Part shown: piece by piece, positions 1 through 14,061 of the stretch | Layout of the letters: each line of letters starts with the position of its first letter | How positions within the stretch are numbered: position 1 is the first letter of the stretch | From: Timema cristinae | Taxonomy: Eukaryota; Arthropoda; Insecta; Phasmatodea; Timematidae | Direction: 5' to 3' | Assembly: GCA_039000515.1 (NCBI GenBank) | Contig: JBCFYV010009882.1 | Span: forward strand, 106,968,821-107,032,820 | Length of the DNA: 64,000 bases | Position numbers and translations under genes: made by a program | The notes under the pieces: model-generated | Told to the model about the DNA's origin: nothing | Database searches by the model: none | Seen by the model: only the letters and a program-made list of their open reading frames with translations

Positions 1-9
1 CTTCACCCT
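1..9 (+). CDS. LanB1: LanB1 exon fragment at window edge
   Basis: The first nine bases are followed directly by a consensus donor GTAAGT at 10-15. Ending here leaves two bases of a codon, which are completed by the first base of the next exon (408). Only the donor and the phase match support this call, so it is moderately sure. Confidence 0.6.
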
Positions 10-3000
10 GTAAGTGATCCTTTTTCTAAGTTTCTAAAAGATTAATTTGTCATATTAGATGTACAACTTAATCAACAAAATTGTACAAAACATTTTATAG
101 CTATGTTTTAGTGAAAAATCATACAAAACAATGAGGCTTCTGACCATTTCTTTCTGGACCAAAGACATGAACTATGGAAATTCTCGGGAAAAGTAAATAT
201 TACTTTTTATCCTCCCGGCTTCTGCAATTATTAGAAATATTTTGTATGTTCAGGCTGTTGGCTCAATAATCAGAATGCTCTCTTTGGTGGGATAATAATT
301 ATAGTAAATATTGTTTGCATCAGTGTGATCTTTATCTATTTATGATGTTAGTATTTATAGTATAATTGGAACTATTTTAATGTTTTTGTTTTTTAAATTA
401 ACTGTAGATCAAACTTTAATCATTCGTCCGAGAGTTTGGATGCAGTTGAGAACCTGTTACAGAACACAACACAACGAATTTACTTAGCTAATTTAGCTCT
501 TTCTGAGTTGAGAAATAAATCCGCCAACTTAAGAGACAGAGCTCACACCTTGAAGGATGATGCTACAAAATTACAGGAGGCTAATGTAGAAGGTATGTGT
601 GGTTTGATGTATGTAACTCGGCACTAAATTAGGAAGAATACCAAACTGCTCAACTAACTTATTTGTGTTTCTCACTAAGTACTGGCTGGCACCAAACTTG
701 TAACATGTTTTTTCTACAGACTCAAGAACTAAACTTAATATTTTAATCTATCCGTGATATTTGGTTTCCTAAAATTTTTCTTTCGGTTTATTTAATAGTA
801 TAGTATACTCATCATCTTTCAGATCTTTTCCTTCATTTTCAAAGGAGTCATTCAAACTTGTAACATCAAAACTTGAACTTAATTTTTGTTGTTTTTTTTA
901 CTGCTGAAATTACTTTTGCAACTTTTTTTTTTTTTTTAGTTTTGCTTTTAGTGATCTTGTGAAAGTAATAGTAATATTTTCTGATAGTGATATTGCCTAG
1001 AAATTCCAAATACATAAAGATAAACTTGGATATGTCATTGTGTATGGACTAGGTCTTTTTTTCAAAAGCGAGAATGCGACTATGGTTAATCAATGCTCAT
1101 TTTATTGTATTTCATTTGATGAGAGCATAAATACTGTAGCTCAGAAGACCCAGATGGATGTTGTGGTTCGGTTCTGGAGTGAAAATGAAATTCATACAAG
1201 ATATTTAACATTTTTTCATTTTAGGTCATGCAACAGTTAAAAATACAGCATTGAAATTTATACCTGCACTAAAAGAAAATTTGAATGGGTCAATTGTAAA
1301 CTTACGATTTTTAAATGATCTCAAAGGTTACTTGAAGGAAGATTCTCCACAATATCCTTAGCTGCTGAAATTTGGAACTTTGTTCTTTACACATTGTCCA
1401 TGATGCTTACAAAACTGCATATACTAACTCTAGTAGGGCTATTAAAAAAAATACGCTCACTATATTATTTATTTAAAGATTTTCCAACAATTCACAGATT
1501 ACCAAAGAAAAACAAAATCATTTCTTTTCTCAAAGAAGTTTTGTTATGTTAGATGGATAGAGAGAGAACTCATCAAAGTGTAGAGAGAGCAAGATCAATA
1601 CTGCCTTATTTATAAAAGTATGTTTATTCTTCTAACAAGAATCCCCCAAAATATGTTTTTTTTAAAGAATTATGTAACTTTGTGAAGGACGAACTTTTGA
1701 CAGCAATGTTGGGATTCATGCTTTCAGTTTCACGTGAGTTGTAGAAATTGCTCACAGAATATCAGAGCAGTCAACCTCTATTAACATTTATGTTTGTAGA
1801 GCTAAGTAAACTACTTGAGCACTTGATAAACCGAATTATAATATGTGATGTATTTAATTCATCAAATACTTCAAAAAATTGTTATCCATTGATTTGAAGA
1901 AACGGTCCAACAGAAAAATTACTCCCTACTGTAAATATTAGATTCGCAACATCAGCAGTTTTGAAAGGCATTAAAGATATAAAGGTACTTCAGTTCAGAG
2001 GTGATAGTCAAAGAGTCCTTGTTGATCTCTGCAACAAATATTTACATAAGTGTCCTCTCTCTTACAAAATTGCCAAAGGTGCTAGTTGTCTCTCTCCTGC
2101 AATTATGATCAGTCCGTCTCTTAGGAACCATAGAATAACTTCTGCATTAGAAGTCCTTCTTGACAAGAAACAACTATATAGCGTGCAAGCCAATGCCGTA
2201 AAACTAGAACTACTTGGATTTTGTATAAAAGTAAGGAGTTATGGACTACCCTATGTTAAAGGATTCACTTCAAGTGGTGACTGGCTTGTTAAATTCCATA
2301 TGAATATTTTTTCCAAAGAAACTATATCCTAGGATTTGCAATATTTAATTAAAGAATCCTTGTTCTCTTCCATAGCAATGTAAAGTTTTTCTGTAAATAA
2401 AGAATGTCTGCTTGAAAACCTACCCGAGTTCAGTATTGCTAAACGTCTAACTTATGATGCATTTACTGACTTCTAAGTATGACAATTTCAAAGATGATTC
2501 ATGTTGCAAGTAATTCATCAGGAATAAGGTAAGAAGCTTTTGAAAAGAAGAAAAAGATTTAAGTAGACAAAAATCGAAAAAGAAAACCTGCATCATACAT
2601 AAAAAGGAAGTTTGGAAGTAAAAAGATGAACAGTTCTGCAGAATGTGAAGTACGAGGAAGAGGTGTTAGAACATAAAATGAAAAAAATTGAAGAAATTTT
2701 GTGATTGAATGTTCATTTTTGTCTTGACCCTGAAAAAGATTTTGTTTGAAGGTTTTATTATCTAAATTTTTAATCATGTTAAGTAACTGCCATTGTGTTT
2801 ATTTCAAATAATTTCTTTCTTTATGTCATATTTGTTGTTTATTTTTCATTGAGGATTCAGTATCTTTAATACCATGTATTTATTAAATAAATTCATTATT
2901 AAAAAAGATTACTTGGTGAGGAAAGGCTTGGCTGTAAGGGGGTTGTGGAGGCCATTCATACAAAATATGTAATCTGTGTGTGTGTGTGTTTATGTATACA

Positions 3001-3319
3001 TATATAATTATAAATAGGCCAAATTCACATTTTCTCGAATGCGAAACTTAATTTTATCTTTAAGTCTTAATCTAGAAAATGATAAGCATAAGTGTTTCAC
3101 TTTCCCACATGACTAGGATTTTTTCCTTCTTTTTTTTTTTCTGAGGTTTTGTTAGGTTTTCCCTATCATTATATTGGTCTTAATCACTAGTAACCATTAT
3201 AATAGCTCTTAAAAATAATTCAAAGTCTAGTATTAACAAAAAAGGGTTTGAGGCTCAAATCTCCAAATACCCTTAATAATTAAGTAGCCCTATCCCTAGT
3301 GTATATGTATGTGTGTGTG

Positions 3320-3378
<59 letters not shown>

Positions 3379-6300
3379 AACTGTATTTGGATTTTCTTAC
3401 ATGAAATTTACACAAAATAAAGCTTGACACTTATTTCTAAGATAGATAACCTTTGTTGTGAACAACATTACACTTTCAGTAAGAGGATATTTTCAGTGTC
3501 AATGCATTTGAATATTCTTTAAGTAAAAATGTTCAATTATGACAGACATAACCCTAACTTTATATCATTTAATACTTTGAAATAGGAATTGTTTTGTTCT
3601 AAGATCATTTTACATATACAAGATTTTTTTTAAATAAAATATACTGGAAATACAGAAAATATACTGGAGTTTCAAACTATAGTCGATTACCTGCATAAGT
3701 AGTTTATGACAATCCTTATTCATTGTAACACATACTGAATACTTCATATTTAATTTCATGCAATAACACTATGCCACAGTCTGTAGCATACTGACAGGTA
3801 TGGGACATAGGACAGCTCACACTTGCCTGTGTCAGCAAGCCTGTATATTACTGTGCTTGCAATAACATACAAGGAAGAACAAGTTGAGACAAGACTTATT
3901 TTCAAATAACTCTGAAGATTTATCAGTTATGTGTTGTAGTGAATCTAATTTTATTTGTCTACAGTGCTTTCAAATAGTTTTATTAATTTTAAAATATATC
4001 TAAAAGTTTTGCCTACACCTACAGCCCCCTCTCTCCTTTCCCATAAAAAAATGTTTCTTATTCCGCGGAACAAAGTAATCAAATTTTGGTTTGTTGCTTT
4101 TACCAAACAGAAGTCTTTGTGGTATAAAATTCTGATTTTTACTCTGTCCACCACTGGAGATATAACAAATCCAACAATGTAAAAATAAAAATAAATCGTT
4201 TCATCAGCCAAAAAAAATCTTTGAAGGGCTCAAAATACTCCAGTTTTATAACACCTTAGGTAATATCTGCCGGTACAATGGTTCTTGAAATAAAGAAAAT
4301 AAAAAGAATTAATGCTTTAATCTGGTGAAAATTTGGCTCAAACACAAATTTCAACAATCAACTTTGACCCTAAATAAAATTTCAAAAATATATCAGAAAA
4401 TTTAAAAAAATAAACCAATACAATCAGAATGTTCTTCTGAGTACAGTGGTTTTCGAATTTTCTCAATTAGGAAAAAAAATTCTAGCCTATTGTGCAAATC
4501 CTTTGAGTCACAAAAATCGAGGAGTTCCGAGTGCCATATTAAATCCTATCTTAATTCATTTTGTCGTTTTTTTCTCAATCTTTTTTATCACCGCTTCTTA
4601 CTACCCGTTCGTGTTGTACCTATTTACTCAATAAATATTATGATAATGCGAACATTAGGTAAACAAGATATCATAAGCACTTATATTATATACCTAACAG
4701 GCGATAAGATGCATAACACCTAAAGAGAAATCAAAAGGTAGCTATACTTCAATTTAAATAGAAAGGGTCTTTTAAAAAATACAAGCACAATTTTTCATCA
4801 ATATTGATAACATTTTATTATATTTTTGTTGCTTTTTTGTTGGTATTGATAATATCTATCAAAAGTAGACAGCTGCATATTACATGACCTGAATATATTA
4901 TTTTATGTATTAACACGGGAAGGTAAATTTTGTACAGCCAGGAAAGTATAAGTGCTGATAAAGTATAATGACGACAGTATATAACAACATGGGCGTGCAC
5001 TAAGCCTTTCCTATCTAGTTGGTGAAATAATAAAGCCTCAGCTCCATTCGATCCAAACTTGCTCACAAACCCATCCAGTGTCTTGAGTCATGTGGCCTTA
5101 TTATGGCTTATCAGATCGGATAGTGTTATGTTTCAATTGCTTTATTCAAGATTACCTTTATTCTTGGGTCATTTGCCCATCATTTAGATGACGAAAGTGT
5201 TATTTTCTTAGTTGAGGAAGCAGGTCTCAATTTGAGGATGAAATCTATTTCAACCTCCAAATGTTTTAACTACTGCTATAGGTGAGGTTACTATAGGTTA
5301 ATTTTCATAGGACTGGTGTTGGTTGAACTCTTTCACAGCCTCAAACACTGTGAAAGAAATATATCTTATGAATATTAGTTTAACAACGTAATTTAAAATA
5401 TTAAAGTTCCTTTGATTGCATTATTAGTCTTGTACCCCATAAAGAACAAATCTACATTTTTCATATAATTTTATAAATACTTCTTTTTTCCAGTAAAGAG
5501 TGGTTATTTATAAATTAATTTTGACATTAAAGTAGGCATTTATACACATACAAATTTAGTTTCACCATTGTTTTTACATGTATGTTAGGGAGTGGAGTGG
5601 GAGCTATATATTCACTAAGGATTCATGTGTTTTAGTAGATACACATACATTAATTTAGAAAAAGTGTATATGCCACTAAAATAATCATTTAGATTGCTAA
5701 TCGCTGGCAATGCCCTCACTTAAACACTTATTGTCATTACACTTGATCGATGAATATCTCCATTGTCCATCTTTGCTAGCCAGTTTGGTATCCCGATAGA
5801 ATCATAAATGAAGGCTGCTATCAAAATCTAGAGGAGACGCTGTTCATTCTTTTCATAAATCACAGATAATAATATTCCCTTTTAAGTAAGAAAATAATGT
5901 CCATTATATTATCATGCAATACAGTGACGAACAATCTTCTATAAGCAGATTTCGCATTGTAAGTGAAAGGTTATTTAGTATTAGGACCTATGTTTAATAT
6001 AATTTTAGGAGCATTGAACTTAACCCAAGAAGCACAAAAAGGGTCTTTGAAAGCTCAACAAATTGCTGACGGATCAGAAGAACAAGTTGCTGAAGCAGAG
6101 CGATACTACAAGCGTACAGAGGCACGCATCAACCGAACAGCAAATCAATTTGAAGAAGAAAGAGAAGGGAACAGTAGATTCCTAGTAACTCTTTCAGAAA
6201 AACTTAAGGAATTAGAATTGGATATTCCTGATTTAAATGAAAAGGTAAGTGTTTATAGTTATTTATGATTCATTACATCCAAATTTGAGAAGAAAAAAAA

Positions 6301-9300
6301 AGATTGAATGATAAAAATATAGAATAAAATTTATTGCTTAACTGTTAGAGCCGATGGATTTATTATAATTTTCTTTATGTTGATACCTTTTTTAATTGGA
6401 GGATTTGGGAATTGATTTGTTCCACTAATACTAGGAGCATACGATATAGCTTTTCCACGAATAAAATATATAGAATAAATAATAAATATTGCCCACGAAA
6501 CATTTTTATTTTATTAATTAATGTTTTAACTTTTGTTTAAACTTTTCGAAGCTCTTATGTATTATTTTATTTTTGACAGATAATTATAATAAATCATCAT
6601 TTAAATAACTAATCAGATTACTGTAGTAAATTTCTAGTTGTACGCTAATTTAATTCCAAATTGTAACAATATTATTCATATTTGACCCAGAACTGATACC
6701 CCCATACACATTTAATTTATGTGTGAAACTGGTTACAAGTTCCCATTCCCATTCTGATCTGTATTATAGTTTGAGTATTTTTCTTTCACTATCAACGTTT
6801 CAATATTATGAACAGTTTTATATTTGTTTTGTTTCTAGTTTTGGTCCAGTATGGATGTAACTGTTACATTATTAAGATATAATCATTTCCTTAATGTTTT
6901 AGTATTTTTTGGTTGAGTCTTAAAATTGTTTTATTAGTAAAACATTTAACTAATGATGTGGCAATAGTTTTAAAGACAATGTATGCCTTTTATGTTGGAT
7001 CAACTCACCTAACAACGTTTGCCGTATTTAAGCATTTGAAATAAACAACTTTACCTAAAAGAAACATCAAAATATATCTATATTGCTCATTAATAATCCT
7101 ATAACAATTTATTTCAAATGACAAGACAAAAACTATGAAGAGATAGAAATTGTTATTGATAGTGGTAAATAATTCCAAGATTATGACACTGGGAAACGGA
7201 TTTCAATTATCTACGTACCGGTATCACTGTGAACACTATTCCAGTGCTCAATTCTGTGCTACAGTGTAAATTTGCAACTACATTATTATCAGCACCGTGT
7301 CTTACTACCCGTTCAGGTTTGAATTGAATGCTTTATTAAAATACTTTTAGTAAACTATTTCCTTATTGTGAACCAATTAATCAAACTTAATACAATATTG
7401 ACGACATAATAACAGCTAGCCAGATATTTTCATTTGATTATTTTGGTTATATTTTTTATGGATGTGTTTTAAGTTTGAGAGTGTCAATCTTGACTCACAT
7501 TCTACTGAATTATTTTATCTCAATTTTGGGTCATATTTTGATTGTGAATTGGAGATCACTGTTTTTATTTATTTCTAACATTCCTCTTGTTCAAATTTAC
7601 AGTTTCATATTAGTATATAAACGTGTTTCATAAATAAAAATTAAAGGACTGTTATCGTCTAGTACTGATTAAAAGTTAGAGGGATAACATCATAATAGTA
7701 AAACAACACACTACTGTGTTTAAACACTAGTTTTAGTCAGCAGTGAGTTGCTTCCTCAGGAGATGAAAACAGACCGACTTTTGACCCAAATATTTACTAA
7801 AATAATATTATAAGGTAACATTTTTAAAATGGAGTGTGTTCTAAATGGTCTGATTCAAACATTTAACGAGTTGTCGCTACCTGTTCTCTCCTTCCCATTA
7901 TTTATATGTCACTATGTCAGGATAGCCTATCAAAGGGTGGGGATTCTCGGGTAGGAGTGTTTAAAATAGTCAAAACTCGTTGTGTTAATGGATTTATTAT
8001 AAACTAAAGTACATAATGTGATGTAGATAGTTAATTGGTAAAATACTACAAAAGTTATATAGCCCAAGCAAGTCAAGCGAACAGTCCTTGAATAAGTCTA
8101 TATCGGTGAACTACCCCACCTCTTCTTGGACAAGAACTACATATGTCCTACCTCGATAGCCCTTGCCGTCAACTATCAAAAACCTCTTAACACTCTCCAA
8201 AGACTCAGAAAAACACGATCCCTTGTCCTCGTTTGGCACTTACTTATAGATTTTAAAATGTGTCATGCTTATTGATGTTTTGCTAAATGTAATTTGCTGG
8301 TATGTAATGATACACAAGCAAAGCTGACTCTCAAAACATACTTGTAAACTCATTGTGGACTACTCTGAATAGCTTGTCTGACTTGAATTTTCATTATTAC
8401 GATGAACTGTGTCACTTATGTAACTTACCTATGTCCTAATGTTACTAGTCATTGACATTATTCCCCTGGCTCTTCAAATCCCCTCAACCTTGGCCTCCCC
8501 AGCCGACCAACCTACCCAGACTTAATATAGCAGCTCTCCTTCCTCTTGTCTCATTACATGTCAAGCCCATCTAAGCCTCCTACTCTTAATAACTGCTATC
8601 ACATCTGGTCTCTCATATTATAGGTTTCTTATCTCCTTGTTATTTCACACTATCCATATGTATTATTCCTTCACTGGTCCGTAAATATTTCTTTATATTT
8701 CATTTTCAAACATCATAAGTTTAGTTTCACTAGCTTTGCTCATCACCCAGCATGACTGGTTGGATCAAGGTTGAGTACATTCTAAGCTCTGTTGTTTTGG
8801 ACAGCAGCTTTGATGGCGGCAGGCTATTGAAGATTGTTTAACTCCTGTTCCTCCTGACTATTCTGTGTTGAATGTCTTTTTCCAACCTATTTTTACCATT
8901 CAGCATCACTCCAAGGTATTTAAACTCGTGGATCTCTTCAAAGGAATGTTCTCATAATTTCAAAGCAGTAACTTTTGGTCGTTGTTCCCTCCCAACTTTC
9001 ATACATTTGTTCTTAGACTCGTTCACACTTTATATAAAAAAGTGGTAAGTTAAATAAAAGGTTTTGATATTTGTAAAAACCTGAGTTAAAAGTAACAAAA
9101 TGGCTCAGAGTCTTGAATTTGAAAAACTTGAGTTGATGTAAGATACTTAGTAAAATTTGCATTAGTATATAATGAATGGTACATAATAGTAGTGTGTGAA
9201 GCTATGAAAACTTAGGTTTTCGTTCTAAATATTTGTTCACTTCGACTTCGATTTGAAAGTAAAATATCATGTTCAACAAATACGAATCGAAGCTTAGCAA

Positions 9301-12300
9301 AAAAATGAAATATTTAAAGTTAAAATACACATTATATCTATATTTTTAATTTTTGCTTTTATTTCAATCACAAATTAGTGTTTGCATGAAAAAAATCTAG
9401 AATAACAAAAATTACACTTTGTGATAGTAACCTAATTTATCATTTTAAGATGAAATATATTAATTATATTTGAAATATAACATTTTGTGAATTATATATT
9501 TTACATTGTAGTACTTCCAAATTTCCTTTATATGTCTGATGATGTTTTTCTTTTTTTGATGTAAGTCTACTTAACTATTTCTTCTTTTTAAAAGCTTCTT
9601 CCTTACTCCTGATGACTTCCTTGCAGTATGAATCGTTTTCCTTGCTGCGATGAGAGAAGCTTAAAAATTAACTTTCTTAAAAAATTATGAAGTATGAACT
9701 GCATATTTTTTCTGTCCCAAAATATATCTTCTTTTATTTTTCCATAAAGATTTTTAGATATTTTTTAAAATCCTTTCTCCTTAGCCCCTAGGCACTAAAC
9801 CTACAATGCCTAATGGGAACTCCAGCCCTGCCAATAGGGCTATAAAGTTATCATTGGCGAATTTACAGTCTTGAGTTCTGAGTATTTTGTATCCCTTAGA
9901 AATATGTTAGTTTGTAAGTTGTGTGCTGATATAACAAATTGGTCTTAAAAATGTATTTACTCCTCAATAATAATAAAGAATGTCTGGTTGAAAACCTACC
10001 TTAGGTCAGACTTATTGCTAAACTTGTAACCTATGATGCAGTCACTGCTGGAGGGCTTATAAATATGACACTTTCAATAAAGAACAGTTTTGCAGATAGC
10101 AAAGTATGAGGCAGAAGTGTTAGAACATGAAATGAAACAATTTAAAAAGTTTTGTCATTGAATGTTAAATTTTGTCTCCACCCTAAAAAAGATTTTGTTT
10201 GGAGGTTTTATTATCTTAATTTTTAATTATGTTAGGTAAATGTAATCAACTTTATTTCAAGTTTTTTGAAAGAATATTAGTATGTAAACAAAAGTAAAAT
10301 GGTGCCAAACAACTGTGTTAAATAAAACATTGAAAGGAAGATGGAAGGTCAAGGCCTTCACACTTACCAGAAGGCTGCAGGCTTCAAAGTTGTTGACTTT
10401 ATTTAGTTATTGACTATGATGAGACATATGTAGTTGTTGTACTGTCTCTGGTCTATTGTGGGGTTGCGCACGTGGGTTGTCTTTTCAGTTGAGTTTAACT
10501 GGCTTGTAATGTTTGTTCGTGTGTTTGTGATCTCCATAGTGATTGATTAATTTCGGTAGTTATTAGACAAAATTCAATCGGTAATATATACTCGTTTTGT
10601 GGCTTATAAAATACATAACAGCACAGTGAAGAAATAAAAGCTGGTATGCTTATATTTGAACAGTATTAACTCAACAAAAATGCACAATAAAACCACAACA
10701 AAACACATAATTATGACATTTTCTGGGTACATTAGTCCCTTTCTTCAGCAGAAGAGAGTAAAACAAAGACTGGACTATGGCAGCACAGCTATAGGTTGAT
10801 CATGGTCACTTAGTCTGTTGTTGCCTGTTATAGGCAACCCCATAGTCTAAAATTTAGATAACCACCTCTCCTTTATCACAAGCAGGCCTACTCACACCAG
10901 TCAGTCAATTTTATATAAAAAATAATAAATGACAAATTAATTTAATAATTGATAATATAAATACAACATTGTATCCATCTACCAAGAGTCAAGACACAAG
11001 TTTGAACAGATAACAACAGTATCTGAGTGGCCATGACCTACCTCTAGCCAGGCTGCCATAGTCCAGTCTGTTTTTTACTCTCTTCTCCTGAGGAACATTA
11101 CTGATGTACCTAGAAAATTACATTATTATGTGTTTTGTTGTGTTTTTATTGTGAACTTTGAGCCTTCAATTTACTGGTAAGTGTGTAGGCCCTTTTAACC
11201 TCCTTTCATTGTTTAATCTTTAGAAATTAAGTTAGTAAGAAAAAAGAAGTAGAATTGAAAATAGAATTACCTAAATTTATTGGTGGAAAGATTTTCTTCC
11301 CTAAAGGACCGACCCGAAAGAGGTTGCTTCAAGAAGACAATTGTGTGTAGACCTCTCTAGAGATACAAGATCTAGCGTTACTAGGATAAAGTCAGCCTAT
11401 GATGGATATAGAGACCCAACAAGTTTGTTCCAAAATGCCTCCTTCTGATACTATAATCTTTATCCATTATATAAAAATATTTATTTAACATGTAGTGCAA
11501 GTTAATAGTTGCAAAACTTTTTTCTGATATTAATAAGTATAATTGAGATAACTATTATCAACATAGATTATCTTATTTTGTAAACCACGATGAGGTGGAT
11601 GCATTTTAAGGAAACACACCAGAAATTGCCTGGGGAGAGGATTATAAACTACATGCCTGTAGACAGGGGTCAGATTGTAGCCAAAGATTATAGTGTATTC
11701 CTAACACTGCGAGTATATGAAGGCTAATTAGCACAAACGTTCTACTCTACCTAATTTTTTTTAAACTCTTGATTAATTTTCCAGGTTTGTGACAAGCGTG
11801 GTGATCCTTGTGATCAGCTTTGTGGTGGAGCCGGTTGCGGATCTTGTGGTGGCCTTCTCTCTTGTGAACAAGGAGCTGTAACAAAGGCTGATACGACAGT
11901 TCAGCTAGCTGAAGATGCTAAACAAGCCATCAAAGAAAAAGAAACTCAGGCAGAGGGTTTGCTTAGAAAGGTAGAACTATACTCTTGCTGCTATTTTATT
12001 AATTTAATTTGCTTTCATATCCTTGAATGTCTTAATAATGTTTTGTATTTTCAATTATGTCATTCAAGTTAATTAGAACACTTGGAGTAAAATGTTTAAA
12101 CATGGGTTAGCCCAATAGCTAAATTTTATAATAATGAAAATTGATAAAAAATAAGTAAAAAGGAACATAAACTAATAAGAGTAAATTTAATGAAGAAAGC
12201 CCACCAAGGGGAAGAGGGAAAATGTGGGGAGAATCCAATGAACAACAGTGACATCATCTCCCTTTCTTCTGTCTTCTATAGTATACACTTAATCTTTATG

Positions 12301-14008
12301 CTGCAAGCTAGTTTGTGCAGGCATCTCCACTAGGATAACTGAGAGTGTAAGTGCCCTTAAGGCGAGATTTAAAAGTATATTTTATGAGTGACATTAACAC
12401 TAAGAAAATATACTTAAACTTTTGAATTTGCCATAATAATGTTCTTGTGAACTTTAGTTTGATCCCTCACATTATATATAAACCTCTTATTCAACTTCAA
12501 TAGTACAGGATGTTCTGCTCGCACGCGGCCCCTGAGTTTCCCTTACAACATCCAAACTAATGTTTGAGAAGCCCTCAGGGCCGAGAGCGAGCGGAACATC
12601 CTGTAGATCATTGAGAGCTGATAAAAAAAAACTAAAGGAAAACATATTGTTACTGGTCTGAAAAGGAATGTAGGAAGTTTAGTTCTTGATGAGGTTGTAT
12701 GAAATATTTGTATACAATCTATTTGAAAAAATAACAAAATTTTAAGTTATTTTTTTTATTTAAACTGTAAACCATAAACAAATAACAATCCTTATGATAC
12801 ACAGATAAATACAAGACATAAGTTGAACTGGGGTCTAGTATTCACTAAGCGATGTTATGTAAGTCCAACCAAAATCTAATCAAATCAAATTTAATAAAAA
12901 CAACCTTAAAATACAGTTTGAAACATTAAGTAAGGCCTGCCTTAACCCATTCTTTTCCAAATGATGTCCTGCACCAGGCATACCCAAATATTCTATCTTG
13001 TGTTACCACGGGTGTGTGGTAGGTTCTTACTTATTTAAAATATGTACCAATACTAACATCACTTTTTTTTTTAATCAGATTTCTCAAGCTAAACAAGATA
13101 CACTTATAGCACGCGACGTAGCAAAGGAAGCTTATGATGCTGCAGTTTTAGTCCGGAATCGCTCAGAAAATACCATTGAAGAAAGTAGAGATGTCACTAA
13201 ACGTATTCAGGACTTTATGGAAACACCAAAAGCTACTCCGGCAAATATTCGTGACCTTGCCGAAGAGGTATGATACTAAGTACTTTATTGAAATCACTAA
13301 TGGAGACTTGGGTACTCATGTATTTAACTTCAATGGAGCACACACAAATTATAATATTGATCAATGAGCCTACAAGTTTTCAAAAAGCAAACAACCTGCT
13401 AGAAAATTAGTAAGTTAGAGGATATGTCATAAAATAAACAATTAAACTTAATAACAGTTATTTTTGACTTTCTTCAGTTAACTTTGTATGCATCTCAACA
13501 ACTTCATTTGATTTCATATATATTTTAAAATATATTAAAATATTCTTTTTGTTATTTATTTAATAGGTAATGCAGAAAAACATTGATCTTAAGCCAGAAG
13601 AAATAACTGAGCTTGCTGAAGCTATAAATGATAGAATTGCCTCTTTGACAAACATTGATACTATTCTAACTGACACGTCTGATAACCTGGCATTAGCAAA
13701 TTACTTAAAAACCAAAGCTGACTTGACCAGGTAAGCTAGGTTGTTTTTGTTTTGACATAAAACATTAGGATATGTAGTTTTCTTTAAGCAAACAAATCAG
13801 ATTTTTTATTCAATTAAAGTATATTTTCAAAACATTAAAGTCCAATGCAATTAAAAATATAATATTTACATTGGATTGTTAATATGTTTTAAACTGTATT
13901 GTTGATTTACACACATTTTATAGCTATTTGTCTAATGTCTCACATTTATGTTAAACGAATTGTTTTATTTAAATCTATGATAATCGAATCACATACCCCA
14001 AGGTTTCT

Positions 14009-14061
<53 letters not shown>

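Noticed and set aside
3298..3380. TA/CA tract as a possible origin or regulatory element
   Set aside because: A simple compound microsatellite; nothing else supports a function.
3951..4211. Open frames on both strands of 75-86 codons
   Set aside because: No family resemblance or splice context; AT-rich intron sequence open by chance.
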